From NCBI GenBank assembly GCA_038323615.1, contig JBBQHC010000001.1, forward strand, positions 10,593 to 74,592: DNA of 64,000 bases, given 5' to 3'. Under the pieces are notes generated by a model. That model searched no databases and was not told where the DNA came from. It saw nothing but the letters and a program-made list of their open reading frames with translations. The DNA is from JBBKXP01 sp038323615. GTDB lineage: Bacteria; Pseudomonadota; Alphaproteobacteria; Rhodobacterales; Rhodobacteraceae. The translations under genes were made by a program, and so were the position numbers. Shown here piece after piece: positions 43,842 to 52,871 of this stretch; within the stretch, counting starts at the first letter, position 1, and each line of letters starts with the position of its first letter.

Positions 43842-45641
43842 CTAGCTGTCCATTTTCAGTGCGCTGATAAACGCCTCTTGAGGTATATTCACCGACCCGA
43901 ACTGCCGCATCTTCTTTTTCCCCGCCTTCTGCTTGTCCAGCAACTTGCGTTTCCGCGTCGCATCCCCCCCATAGCATTTGGCCGTCACGTCCTTGCGCAG
44001 CGCCGACAGGGTCTCGCGGGCGATGACTTTGCCGCCGATGGCCGCCTGAATCGGGATCTTGAACATATGCCGGGGGATCAGGTCTTTGAGTTTTTCCACC
44101 ATTGCGCGGCCCCGCGCCTCGGCCCTATCCCGATGGACCATCATCGACAGGGCGTCGACGGGTTCGTCGTTGACCAGCACGGACATCTTGACAAGGGCAT
44201 CCTCTTGATAGCCCGACAGCGCGTAGTCAAAGGACGCATAGCCTTTGGTCACGCTTTTCAGCCTGTCGTAGAAATCAAAGACGACTTCGTTCAGCGGCAG
44301 GTCATAGACCACCATCGCCCGTGGCCCGGCATAGGTCAGGTCAATCTGCACGCCGCGGCGGTCCTGACACAGCTTCAGCACGTCGCCAAGGTAGTCGTCG
44401 GGGACAAGGATGGTCGCCTTGATCCGCGGCTCCTCGATATGGTCGACCAGCGTCAGGTCGGGCATATCGGCGGGGTTGTGCAATTCGCGCATCGTGCCGT
44501 CGCGCATGAACATGTGATAGACGACCGAGGGGGCGGTGGTGATCAGGTCGATGTCATATTCCCGCTCGATCCGGTCGCGGATCACTTCGAGGTGGAGCAG
44601 GCCGAGGAAGCCGCAGCGGAACCCGAAGCCGAGGGCGGCGGAGGTTTCCATTTCCGACGAAAACGACGCGTCGTTCAGCGCCAGTTTGTCGATGGCATCG
44701 CGCAGGTCTTCGAACAGCGAGGAATCGACGGGGAACAACCCGCAAAACACCACGGGCTGCGCCGGTTTGAAGCCGGGGAGCGCCTGTGTGGTGCCCTTTT
44801 TCTCGGTCGTGATGGTGTCGCCGACGCGGGTGTCGCGGACCTGCTTGATCTGGGCGGTGATGAACCCGATCTCGCCGGGGCCGAGGGTATCGACCGGCAG
44901 CATCCCCGGTTTGAACACGCCGATCCGGTCAATCTGATGCACCGAGCCGTTCTGCATGAACATGACCCGGTCGTTCTTTTTCATCTGCCCATCGACGATC
45001 CGCACCAGCACGACGACGCCAAGGTAGCTGTCGTACCACGAGTCGACCAGCATCGCCTTGAGGGGTGCGTTGATGTCGCCCTTGGGCGCGGGGAGGCGAT
45101 GCACGATGGCTTCCAGCGTTTCGCGGATGCCGACGCCGGTCTTGGCGCTGACCCGGATCGCCTCGGAGGCGTCGAGCCCAATGACGTCCTCGATCTGGTG
45201 CGCAACGGCGTCGCAGTCAGAGGCGGGCAGGTCGATCTTGTTCAGGATCGGGACGATTTCATGCCCGGCGTCCAGCGCGTGATAAACGTTGGCGAGGGTC
45301 TGCGCCTCGACCCCTTGCGAGGAGTCCACCACCAGCAGCGACCCCTCGACCGCGCGCATCGACCGCGACACCTCGTAGGCGAAATCGACGTGGCCGGGGG
45401 TGTCGATCAGGTTCAGAACATACATTTCGCCGTTCTGCGCCTTGTAGTCGATCCGCACGGTCTGCGCCTTGATGGTGATGCCGCGTTCGCGCTCGATATC
45501 CATCGAGTCGAGCATCTGCGCCTTCATGTCGCGGTCCTTGACCGTGCCGGTTTCTTGAATCAACCGGTCGGCAAGGGTCGATTTGCCGTGGTCGATATGC
45601 GCCACGATTGAAAAGTTGCGGATGTGGGCAAGGTCGGTCAT
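43842..45641 (-). CDS. lepA: Elongation factor 4 (ribosomal back-translocase)
   Basis: 599 aa from ATG 45641 ([26 protein letters not shown]); the longer upstream frame is not LepA-like. GTPase motifs: G1 [9 protein letters not shown], G3 [12 protein letters not shown], G4 NKIDLPASD. The LepA C-terminal domain with [28 protein letters not shown]-type sequence is present (here [19 protein letters not shown]). Rescues stalled or mistranslocated ribosomes. Confidence 0.97.
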   Translation of the reverse strand: [599 protein letters not shown]

Positions 45642-45726
45642 GGGGGCGCTTTCGGGGCGGGGATCAGAGGCTTGCAATGGCGGGAAACCGGGGTTTTTGC
45701 AAGGGGGATGGGGGCCTTCCCTGCCC

Positions 45727-47293
45727 TTAGCGGTTGGCAATCCCCACGGACAGCGGCCCCAGATCAACGGGGACGGGGCTGTAGAACAGATCACGTGGAT
45801 CAGCGTCGCTGACCGTGGGACAAATCCGCTGAATTTCGATCTCAGACAGCAGGTTCTTGTAAGAGTCAAAGCCGTCGATCGGTTCGGCGCAATCCTCCGT
45901 CGTGCCTGTCACCTCGCAGCGCAGGGCAATCAAGCGCGAGAGGCGGGCAATCGGGCAAATTACGTCGGCCTGCATCTGCGCGTCTCCCATAGGAAGGTCG
46001 GAAGCAGTTGTTTCGACGCCATGCAATTTGGTGAGGTCGCGGTAGAGGCCCATTTTGATTTGCAGGAAGAAGGACATCGTACTGAAGGAATGGCCACTGT
46101 AGTAGATGGCGTTTTCGAAATAGGGGTCAAGTTCCGCAGCTTCGCCGGGCGCACCCTGCGGATTAAGGGCGTAGGTTACTGCTTTCCACGCTTCCTGGTT
46201 AAACGGTTCGACCACGACCACACGACTCAACAGCAGACGATACCGGTCGTCAAACATCTGCGTATAGGCGGTGATCGGCGGGTAATCATGCGTCAGCACA
46301 AGGATAAGGTCCGGGTTAAAGGGATCGTGGGGCAGTCGCGCTTCGGCATCCGCCTGAAGTCGCGCATCGAGCGCGGTCAGAATTTCGCCGGTTTGCGGAC
46401 CCAGCCCGAGGGCGCGGGTTGCCCGATAGGCCATGCGGTAATCCAGCACATCGGGGTCCGACAGATAGGCAGCAAGCAGCGCCCGGTCTTCGTCCGACTT
46501 TCGCCGCAGGGCCCGGTCGCGGCGGGCGTCGTCGAGGGCGGGATGATTGCTCGAGTCCAGGATCAGGTCAACAAAGGCGAGGTCTGTTGAAATATCCAGA
46601 AAGCGATTCATGTTTTCGGCGGTGCAGATATCGGGAGTATAATTGCACAAAGCCGGGGATCTGTTCGGCATAGGTGCGGCAGATGGTACGTATCATCGGT
46701 TTCCCACCACCGCCCCATTGGGGCATCGCGAGATTCAGCGCCCGTGCGAGAGATTCGTGGTTCGGATTTCGGGCCATCACATGGTCCAGAACTGCAAAAT
46801 ACGCGTCGTTGGACAGCGTTTTCGTCGCGAATTGCAGACCAAAGATCGCATCGCTGGCGGGAATGAAATCGGGCGCGGTTGCATAGGCTGACAGGGCAAG
46901 GGTCATCGCGTCATCCACCGTCTGATGAAACGTCGACATCGCCAGAGGATGGGTTTGCCTGACAGACCCCGTTCCGCGGACCATCCAGGCGGCGCGTGTC
47001 ATCTGGCTGGCCCGGATTGTCTGGGCATAAGGCGAGGCCGGATAGGCCGCGAGCCAGTCGCCGACAAAGTCCACCACGTCGGGATGGGACACATTCAGGA
47101 TCGCGACGATGGCCCGCAGATCGTCAGGGCTCAGGCTGCCGGTCAGGGCCTGAGCCTGCGCTTGGGCCATTGCGGCCTCGGCCCCGTCGATATCATGGCG
47201 ATAGGCCATTTCGCGCAGTGCAATGGGGTCGATTGCGGCGCGGGCGGGCACGGCGATGAGGCACAGCACTGCAAAAATGAGAAATGTACGCAT
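45727..47293 (-). pseudogene. Periplasmic helical-repeat protein gene split by a frameshift
   Basis: Two frames that read as one protein. Frame 1 starts at ATG 47293 with a signal peptide (MRTFLIFAVLCLIAVPARA) and continues through helical repeats to CRTYAEQIPGFVQ, then drifts into nonsense-like sequence ending at 46568. Frame 2 picks up at about 46640 (YTPDICTAENMNRFLDIST) and runs to 45727. One surplus base near GTATAATTG (46637-46645) would explain the switch; removing it gives GFVQ-YTPDICTAE. The joined product is about 520 aa, TPR-like, secreted, family unknown to me. Alternatively frame 2 begins at ATG 46671 or 46611 as a separate gene, but it would lack a signal peptide. Confidence 0.65.
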
Positions 47294-47635
47294 CACGGCC
47301 CCTCTGGTGAACATTCCAGCCAAGGTTGACCATCAATCGGGGCAGCGGTGCGGCAGTTCCAAGACCATTTTTTCCAGATCCCCCACCAAGCGGCGCGGCG
47401 GACCACCCATTGAGTCGCTGTGTCGAGAAATTGCCCCGCGATTAAGGCGAAACCGATCCGCAAGACTGTCGCGGCGATGATCCCGATGATGATGGCGCGG
47501 GTCCGTTGCGCGGTAGGTAGGCAGGCCGGCGGCGACAAGGCCGATCATGCCGGCATTATCGCCCGTCCGCGTCAGGTCGATCAGCACGACGCTGAGAAAG
47601 CGGGGCAAACTTTTACCGAACATAGGATATTGCAC
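47293..47635 (-). pseudogene. Truncated, frameshifted TerC/YjbE-type membrane protein remnant
   Basis: N-terminal part FLSVVLIDLTRTGDNAGMIGLVAAGLP matches the conserved start of YjbE-type TerC proteins (DLxLSGDNAxVIGLAAAGLP). A shift then occurs, and the other frame continues TAQRTRAIIIGIIAATVLRIGFALIAGQFLD before losing similarity. The shift comes from a tandem 4-bp duplication (GGTAGGTA, about 47512-47519); deleting four bases joins GLP-TAQRTRAI. Only about 100 of some 230 residues remain, so the gene is also truncated. The final stop overlaps the next ATG (TGATG). Confidence 0.75.
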
Positions 47636-47814
47636 CAGATTGCAGTCGCCGGGCCAAGGGCTGCGGTGCGACCTGTGTCCGCAGCAGCGCGTCCGCTAGC
47701 ACCCCACGATTTCGGCATTTGCATCGTGGCCCGACTGACGGCATAATCACCCCCAAGGGTAGCAGGCGGACGACATCGGAAAATCCGGGCGCCGCGACGG
47801 TTGGGACAGGCTTC

Positions 47815-48141
47815 ATGCGTGTTATTATTTATTATCTGGCCATTCTGGCCCTATCGGCTTGTAGCAGCGGGTCAGGTCCGCGCGGGGGCAATGTCAGCGG
47901 GCCAATCGCCAGCGCCTGTTTGGACGGCGGACGCAGTGGCGCAAACCGGGGTTTGTGTTCCTGCATCCAGCAGGCCGCCAACCAATCCCTCAGCAATGCC
48001 GATCAGGCCCGCGCCGTTCGGTTCTTTGACGATCCGCAATCGGCGCAGGACGTGCGGCAGTCCGACAACCCGCGCGACAAGGCGTTCTGGCAACGCTACA
48101 AAGCCTTTAGCACGACGGCAGAGGCAATGTGCCGGGCCTAG
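47815..48141 (+). CDS. Small lipoprotein (a type often labelled arginine transporter)
   Basis: 108 aa from ATG 47815. MRVIIYYLAILALSACSSGSG is a lipoprotein signal with lipobox LSAC. The mature part has CLDGGRSGANRGLCSCIQQAANQSLSNADQ and FFDDPQSAQDVRQSDNPRDKAFWQRYKAF, a pattern conserved in Rhodobacteraceae. Such proteins are often called arginine transporter in databases, but nothing in this sequence supports transport. Probably periplasmic, membrane-anchored. Confidence 0.8.
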   Translation: MRVIIYYLAILALSACSSGSGPRGGNVSGPIASACLDGGRSGANRGLCSCIQQAANQSLSNADQARAVRFFDDPQSAQDVRQSDNPRDKAFWQRYKAFSTTAEAMCRA

Positions 48142-48563
48142 CGCAGCACGCCCCGCGCCGTCATCGCCCGCGCGTAAATCCACAGGCCAATGGTTACGAC
48201 ATAGATCGCGGCGGTAAAGATCAGCGCGCCCGGCCCGCTCAGTTCGGCCATCGACCCGTCTGACACGCCAAAGGTATAGACCGAGGTGACAACGATCCCG
48301 GCGATGGACAGACCGAAGGCTGCCCCCGCCCAGCGCCTGCGCGCCAGCAGCAGGACCGACCCGAGCAGGGCGAACCAGACGCCCACGGCCCAGGCCGCGA
48401 CGGCCCAAGCCGGATATCCGTAGAAATAATCGAGCTGTTCAGGCGTGAAGGCCGACATGTACCAGTCGGCACGGGTTTGCGTCATGGTGTAGTCCAACGC
48501 GCCGCCGGCATTCCAGACCAGCGACAGGACTCCGATGACCCAAAGGTGCCAAGGTGATTTCAT
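48138..48563 (-). CDS. Four-helix membrane protein of unknown function
   Basis: 141 aa from ATG 48563, with GGGGGGCGAA upstream. Four hydrophobic segments at about 5-25, 50-70, 80-100 and 110-130; conserved-looking loop GGALDYTMTQTRADWYMSAFTPEQLDYFYGYPAW. Proteins of this shape are common in alphaproteobacteria without assigned function. Overlaps the lipoprotein gene's end by 4 bp, convergent. Confidence 0.8.
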   Translation of the reverse strand: MKSPWHLWVIGVLSLVWNAGGALDYTMTQTRADWYMSAFTPEQLDYFYGYPAWAVAAWAVGVWFALLGSVLLLARRRWAGAAFGLSIAGIVVTSVYTFGVSDGSMAELSGPGALIFTAAIYVVTIGLWIYARAMTARGVLR

Positions 48564-48623
48564 TTCGCCCCCCATTGTCAGCGCCGAGACTAGCAAACGA
48601 TGGCGGGCCTGTCATCGGGGCCG

Positions 48624-48794
48624 TCAGTCGGGCTTGGCGGGGAGGTCTGCCGCGCCCGCGCCCGGGTTTTCGAACACCGGCGTGACCGAGATCGTTTCGC
48701 TGGCCGTAAAGGACGCTGTCGGCTCCATGAAAATGGCGCAATCCCCCTCGGCGCGGGCGGCGGTGGCGGGCAAAAACGTAATTGCGATAGCAAT
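48624..48794 (-). pseudogene. Possible remnant of a small secreted protein
   Basis: An open frame reads FLPATAARAEGDCAIFMEP, then TASFTASETISVTPVFENP, then GAGAADLPAKPD and stop. This looks like the end of a signal peptide with an AxA site and a short mature protein. There is no ATG, GTG or TTG with enough signal sequence: a TGA lies about eight codons upstream, and only ATT 48794 or a downstream TTG could start it. It lies 61 bp upstream of the membrane protein gene at 48563, same strand. Probably a broken gene. Confidence 0.35.
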
Positions 48795-48860
48795 GCGGGC
48801 GCCCGATCAGGAAAGCTGCAGGCCGCCGCAGGGGGACGGGTCGAGTCCCAACTTACCTGT

Positions 48861-48890
48861 GAAAAAGCCCGGTAGCTTGCGCCACCGGGC
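48861..48890 (-). terminator. Intrinsic terminator of rpmB
   Basis: On the minus strand GCCCGGTGGC-GCAA-GCTACCGGGC is followed by TTTTTC. The 10-bp stem has one mismatch. It lies 25 bp after the rpmB stop; a classic Rho-independent terminator. Confidence 0.9.
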
Positions 48891-48914
48891 CTTTCCGAAA
48901 GACTGTGCGTCGCC

Positions 48915-49205
48915 TTAGGCGGCGGCTTTGGCCAGCTTTGCCAGCTCTTTCTTGACCTTCAGCGCGTCGTCTGACAACTCGACATCCTTGGCTTTGGCGA
49001 GGTAAGCGTCGAGGCCGCCCCGATGATCGACCGACCGCAGGGCGTGGTTCGAGATGCGGAACTTGAACGATTTGCCAAGCGCGTCCGACATCAGCGTCAC
49101 GTCCTGCAGGTTGGGCAGGAACCGACGGCGCGTGCGGTTCTTGGCGTGGCTTACGTTGTTGCCCGACATCGGGCCTTTTCCGGTCAGATCGCAGCGGCGC
49201 GACAT
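48915..49205 (-). CDS. rpmB: 50S ribosomal protein L28
   Basis: 96 aa from ATG 49205 (MSRRCDLTGKGPMSGNNVSHAKNRTRRRF), the standard L28 N-terminus; NLQDVTLMSDALGKSFKFRISNHALRSVDHRGG completes the domain. The C-terminal extension (LAKAKDVELSDDALKVKKELAKLA) is usual in alphaproteobacteria. No zinc ribbon (one Cys only). Transcribed alone and ended by the hairpin at 48861. Confidence 0.97.
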   Translation of the reverse strand: MSRRCDLTGKGPMSGNNVSHAKNRTRRRFLPNLQDVTLMSDALGKSFKFRISNHALRSVDHRGGLDAYLAKAKDVELSDDALKVKKELAKLAKAAA

Positions 49206-49403
49206 GGCGTATTCCTTTGGTTCTGGATGCCCGGCCCGGTGTGGCGGCATCCCGTTCAAAACAAGATGACCCTGCCGGGGGCAAGGCCATGAATTCGGTT
49301 AGCGTCGGATAGGCGGATTCCGGGGGGGCGTCAAGGTGGATTTGGCGTTTGGGTCGGGTGACGGAATCTGAGTGTCTGGGACCAGTAGAAGCGGCAAGGA
49401 CCG

Positions 49404-51809
49404 CTACCCCTGCCCGTTCAACCCTGCCGCCGTCATGAGCCGCGCCGCCGTGTCCGCCATCAACTGGTCGCGCCCTGCACCGACAATCGGCACCCGGCCC
49501 ATTTCCAGCAGCATCGGCGCCGCCAAGGGCGGAATCCGGTCCAGCGTCACGTGGTCGATCTGGCCTGTCGTGCGTTCCAGCATTTCTTCGATCCGGCCAA
49601 AATCGACCAACCCGCGCAAGGCCTCTTCGCGGGTGATCCGCAACATCAGGTGGTCGGGGTCGTATTTCAGCAGCGTGTCATAAAGGATATCGGACGAGAT
49701 GACCGCCTGCCGCCCCGACTTTTTCGCCTGTGGCAGGTTGCGTTCGATCAGCAGGGCAATCGTCGCGGCAGTGCGAAATGTCCGTTTCATCACCGCGTTG
49801 CCGGCCAGCCAGTGTTCCAGACCATCGCGCAGACCTTTTGCGGCCAGCAGCGGCGCCGGGTCGATCACAGGTTTCAGCCCCCAGACCAACGTCGCGTAAT
49901 CCGTCGCGACGAACCCCAGCGGGTCCAGCCCCGCCGCCTCCATCCGTCGTGTCAACAACAGGCCAAGGGTTTGTTGCGCATTGCGTCCGGCGAAACCATA
50001 GACGCAGGTATGCGCCCGCCCCTCGAAATCGAAACTTTCGACCAGCAGTCGGTCAGCCTGCGGCAAATGTGACACCTGCCGCTGCAAGGCCAGCCAATCG
50101 GCGGTGTGGGCGGGCAGTTGCGGCCAGTCGGGCTGGTCGAACATCCGCAGGATGCGGGCGGAAAGCTGGGTGGAGGTGGCAAATTTGGTGCCCATGAAGG
50201 CGGCGATTTTCGGGCGCTGCGCGGCAGAGCGTGTGACCTCGACCACGAGGTCGTGCAGGCGGTCGTAGCGGACGATGTGGCCGCCGATCAGAAAGGTGTC
50301 GCCGGGGGTGAGGGTGGCAGCGAAACACTCCTCGATCTCGCCTAGCATCTTGCCGCCGCGAAACCTGACTTTGACGGTATCGGTGTCCTGAATCGTGCCG
50401 ATGTTCATCCGGATGCGAAGGGCGGCACGCGGGTCGCGAAGTTGCCATTGGCCATCCGGGCGTTGGAGCAGCCGTTTCCATTTGTCGTAGGCCCGCAAGG
50501 CATAACCGCCGGTGGCGACGAAATCGAGGCAATCGTCGAACCCGGCGCGGGACAGGTCCGCATAGGCCCCGACCGATCGCACTTCGGCGAGCAATTCATC
50601 GGCCTGAAATGGCCCGGCGCAGGCCCGGATCAGGATATGCTGACACAGCACGTCGCGCGGCCCCGGCCCTTTGGGGTCGCCGTCCAGATCGTTCTCAAGC
50701 GCGGCCTCGATCGCGGCGACACATTCGACGACCTCGAACCTGTTCGCCGGGACCAACAGCGCCTTGGACGGCGCATTATAGCGGTGGTTGGCCCGCCCAA
50801 TCCGCTGGATCAGGCGTTTGACGTTCTTGGGTGCGCCGACCTGAATGACCAGATCGACGTCGCCCCAGTCGATGCCAAGGTCCAGGCTGCCGGTGCAGAC
50901 GATGGCGCGCAATTGGCCAGCGACCATCGCCGCCTCGACAGCTTTGCGCTGGTCGCGGTCAAGGCTGCCGTGGTGAATGCCAATCGGCAAGTTGTCGGTA
51001 TTGGCCAGCCAGAGGTTGTGGAAAAAAATCTCGGCCTGTGCACGGGTGTTGTGGAATATCAGGGTCGTGCGGTGGGCGCGGACCTGTTCCAGCACCTCGG
51101 GAATCGCGTGCCGCGCGCCGCCGCCCATCCACGGTGGGTCAGCAGCAGTGACCAGCATGGCAATGTCCGGCGCCGGGCCCGGATCGGCAAGGATGATCGG
51201 ACATGGGTCGGGGTTGTGGGCCAACCCCTTGGCAATCGCAGCAGGGTCATCGACGGTGGCGGACAGACCGACCCGGCGCAGCCCCGGCGCGATAGCCTGC
51301 AACCGCGACAGGGCCAGCATCATTTGATCGCCCCGCTTGCTTTCGGCCAGCGCATGGATTTCGTCGACGATGACCCGTTGTAGCCCCGAAAACATTCGCG
51401 GTGCATCCTCGTAACTGATCAGCAGGGCAAGGGATTCCGGCGTCGTCAACAGAATATGCGGCGGATCGGCGCGCTGTCGGCGCTTCTGGGTATAGGATGT
51501 GTCGCCGGTGCGGTCCTCGATCCTGATGGCCAAGCCGATCTCGTCGACCGGCGTGCGCAGGTTGCGTTTGATGTCGGCGGCCAGCGCCTTGAGTGGGCTG
51601 ACGTACAGCGTGTGCAGCCCCTGATGCGTGCCATCGGCCAGTTCGGCAAGGGTCGGCAAAAACCCCGCCATCGTCTTGCCGCCCCCCGTCGGCGCGATCA
51701 GCAACAGGGCGGGGGCAGCTGCGCGGTCCAGCATCGCCTGCTGATGGGCGTGCAGCTGCCAGCCACGGGTGGCGAACCAGTCGGTGATCGGGGCGGGCAG
51801 TTGTGTCAT
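49404..51809 (-). CDS. Ligase-associated DNA damage response DEXH-box helicase (Lhr-like)
   Basis: 801 aa from ATG 51809 (TTG 51818 is an alternative). Walker A LLIAPTGGGKTMAGFLPTL, SPLKALAADIKRNLRTP, DEIH box VIVDEIHALAESKRGDQMML, motif III VGLSATVDDP, motif VI RLIQRIGRANHRYN, then a winged-helix and C-terminal domain (about 440-801). This is the bacterial Lhr-like helicase of the ligase-associated repair set, which normally includes an ATP-dependent ligase, an exonuclease and PdeM. Only PdeM, encoded divergently 104 bp away, is present here. The partners must be outside the window or absent. Confidence 0.93.
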   Translation of the reverse strand: MTQLPAPITDWFATRGWQLHAHQQAMLDRAAAPALLLIAPTGGGKTMAGFLPTLAELADGTHQGLHTLYVSPLKALAADIKRNLRTPVDEIGLAIRIEDRTGDTSYTQKRRQRADPPHILLTTPESLALLISYEDAPRMFSGLQRVIVDEIHALAESKRGDQMMLALSRLQAIAPGLRRVGLSATVDDPAAIAKGLAHNPDPCPIILADPGPAPDIAMLVTAADPPWMGGGARHAIPEVLEQVRAHRTTLIFHNTRAQAEIFFHNLWLANTDNLPIGIHHGSLDRDQRKAVEAAMVAGQLRAIVCTGSLDLGIDWGDVDLVIQVGAPKNVKRLIQRIGRANHRYNAPSKALLVPANRFEVVECVAAIEAALENDLDGDPKGPGPRDVLCQHILIRACAGPFQADELLAEVRSVGAYADLSRAGFDDCLDFVATGGYALRAYDKWKRLLQRPDGQWQLRDPRAALRIRMNIGTIQDTDTVKVRFRGGKMLGEIEECFAATLTPGDTFLIGGHIVRYDRLHDLVVEVTRSAAQRPKIAAFMGTKFATSTQLSARILRMFDQPDWPQLPAHTADWLALQRQVSHLPQADRLLVESFDFEGRAHTCVYGFAGRNAQQTLGLLLTRRMEAAGLDPLGFVATDYATLVWGLKPVIDPAPLLAAKGLRDGLEHWLAGNAVMKRTFRTAATIALLIERNLPQAKKSGRQAVISSDILYDTLLKYDPDHLMLRITREEALRGLVDFGRIEEMLERTTGQIDHVTLDRIPPLAAPMLLEMGRVPIVGAGRDQLMADTAARLMTAAGLNGQG

Positions 51810-51913
51810 CCGGGGCAAGGTGATGGGATTGCGGCAAGGGTCAAGGGGGCTTTGGGGTGAAACCCAACTTGCGCCTCTTGCATTATGCGATGGGCGGCAG
51901 CTAAGAACAATCC

Positions 51914-52567
51914 ATGAACGACCATCTGTTTACCCTGTCCGGAACCCGCCTGACTGCCCGCGCCAGCGGGGCGCTGTGGCTACCCGATACGGCAACGCTC
52001 TGTGTGTCCGATCTGCATTTGGGTAAATCCGACCGGATTGCACGGCGCAGCGGGTTTTTGCTGCCGCCTTATGAAACCCGCGCGACGCTGGACCGACTGG
52101 CAGCGGAAATCGACGCGCTGAACCCGCGCACGGTGATCTGTCTGGGCGACAGTTTTGACGATCTGGCGGCGGCGGAAACCCTTGATCCCGACGATCTGGC
52201 GGACTTGGGCATCTTGCAGGCCGGCCGAGACTGGATCTGGATGGAAGGCAACCACGACTCCGGACCGATTGCGCTGGGGGGCAGCCACAAGCAGACGCAT
52301 GGGATCGGCGGGCTGACGTTCCGGCATATCGCCCTGCCGGGTGCGTTTGGCGAAGTGTCGGGGCATTACCACCCGAAATACCGCGTGCCGGGGATCGGGG
52401 GGACGTGTCCTGCGTTCCTCTACGATGCGACCCGGCTGATCCTGCCCGCGTTCGGGGCCTATACGGGGGGCATGCGGGCCACCGATCCGGTGTTGCGGGG
52501 GTTGTTTGACGCGCAGGCACTGGCGGTTCTGACGGGAACACGGGCGATTGCGTTGCCACTTGGCTGA
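51914..52567 (+). CDS. pdeM: Ligase-associated DNA damage response endonuclease PdeM
   Basis: 217 aa. Calcineurin-type phosphoesterase with all metal motifs: CVSDLHLGKSDR, CLGDSFDDL, MEGNHD, and GHYHPKYRV. PdeM family members act as nucleases or phosphoesterases in repair with the Lhr-like helicase, whose gene is divergent and probably shares the promoter region 51810-51913. Confidence 0.93.
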   Translation: MNDHLFTLSGTRLTARASGALWLPDTATLCVSDLHLGKSDRIARRSGFLLPPYETRATLDRLAAEIDALNPRTVICLGDSFDDLAAAETLDPDDLADLGILQAGRDWIWMEGNHDSGPIALGGSHKQTHGIGGLTFRHIALPGAFGEVSGHYHPKYRVPGIGGTCPAFLYDATRLILPAFGAYTGGMRATDPVLRGLFDAQALAVLTGTRAIALPLG

Positions 52568-52770
52568 CCGCAAAGCGTCAGGGGGGAGACCCCGCCGCGC
52601 TGTTTCGGACGGGTGAACCCGCCATATTGCGCCATTCCGGATTTATCGTGCAGCGGATCGACGGCCCCGCCATCCGGCTCGACCACCGGCAAAGCGGGCC
52701 GGATCGCGGGGCGGCGCCGCGCTTGTCGGGCACCCCGGATTGGAGCCAAAAAACGGGGCAACCGGTCCGA

Positions 52771-52806
52771 ATTTCACTTTGCCATAACAACTCCCCCGGA
52801 GGGTCC
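52771..52806 (+). repeat. Dispersed intergenic repeat, copy D
   Basis: TTCACTTTGCCATAACAACT followed by CCCCCGGAGGGTCC. Same core and the same CCCCCGG..GGG pairing block as copies A-C at 11575, 11750 and 16432. It lies in the pdeM-folD gap, where both genes end. Confidence 0.75.
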
Positions 52807-52843
52807 ACACGGGCCGCCGGCGCAACCGATCGGGGTGAGGGGT

Positions 52844-52867
52844 CGCCATGGGTTTCAACCCGTGGCG
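52844..52867 (-). terminator. Hairpin after folD
   Basis: CGCCATGGGTT (52844-52854) pairs with AACCCGTGGCG (52857-52867), one G-U pair, 4 bp from the folD stop. No T-run follows on the minus strand, so it is a structural 3' end or weak terminator. Confidence 0.45.
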
Positions 52868-52871
52868 CGGA

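Larger units (their letters stand above)
48564..48914. other. 351-bp gap between the membrane protein gene and rpmB
   Basis: Holds the rpmB terminator (48861-48890) and a possible short secreted-protein remnant on the minus strand (48624-48794). The sequence GGGACGGGTCGAGTCCC near 48835 resembles a tRNA T-arm, but no acceptor or anticodon arm surrounds it. Confidence 0.6.
52568..52871. other. 304-bp gap between pdeM and folD
   Basis: Contains repeat copy D (52771-52806) and the hairpin beside the folD stop (52844-52867). The first 200 bp are GC-rich and hold no supported gene or signal. Confidence 0.7.

Noticed and set aside
43836..43851. 16-bp palindrome GGACAGCTAGCTGTCC at the lepA stop
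   Set aside because: Part of it is coding sequence (MDS-stop); no T-run and no gene it could control. Likely chance.
43785..45611. 608-codon + strand frame opposite lepA
   Set aside because: Shadow of lepA, whose GTPase motifs are unambiguous.
48832..48851. tRNA-like T-arm sequence GGGACGGGTCGAGTCCC
   Set aside because: No acceptor stem, D arm or anticodon arm in the surrounding 80 bases, and no terminal pairing.
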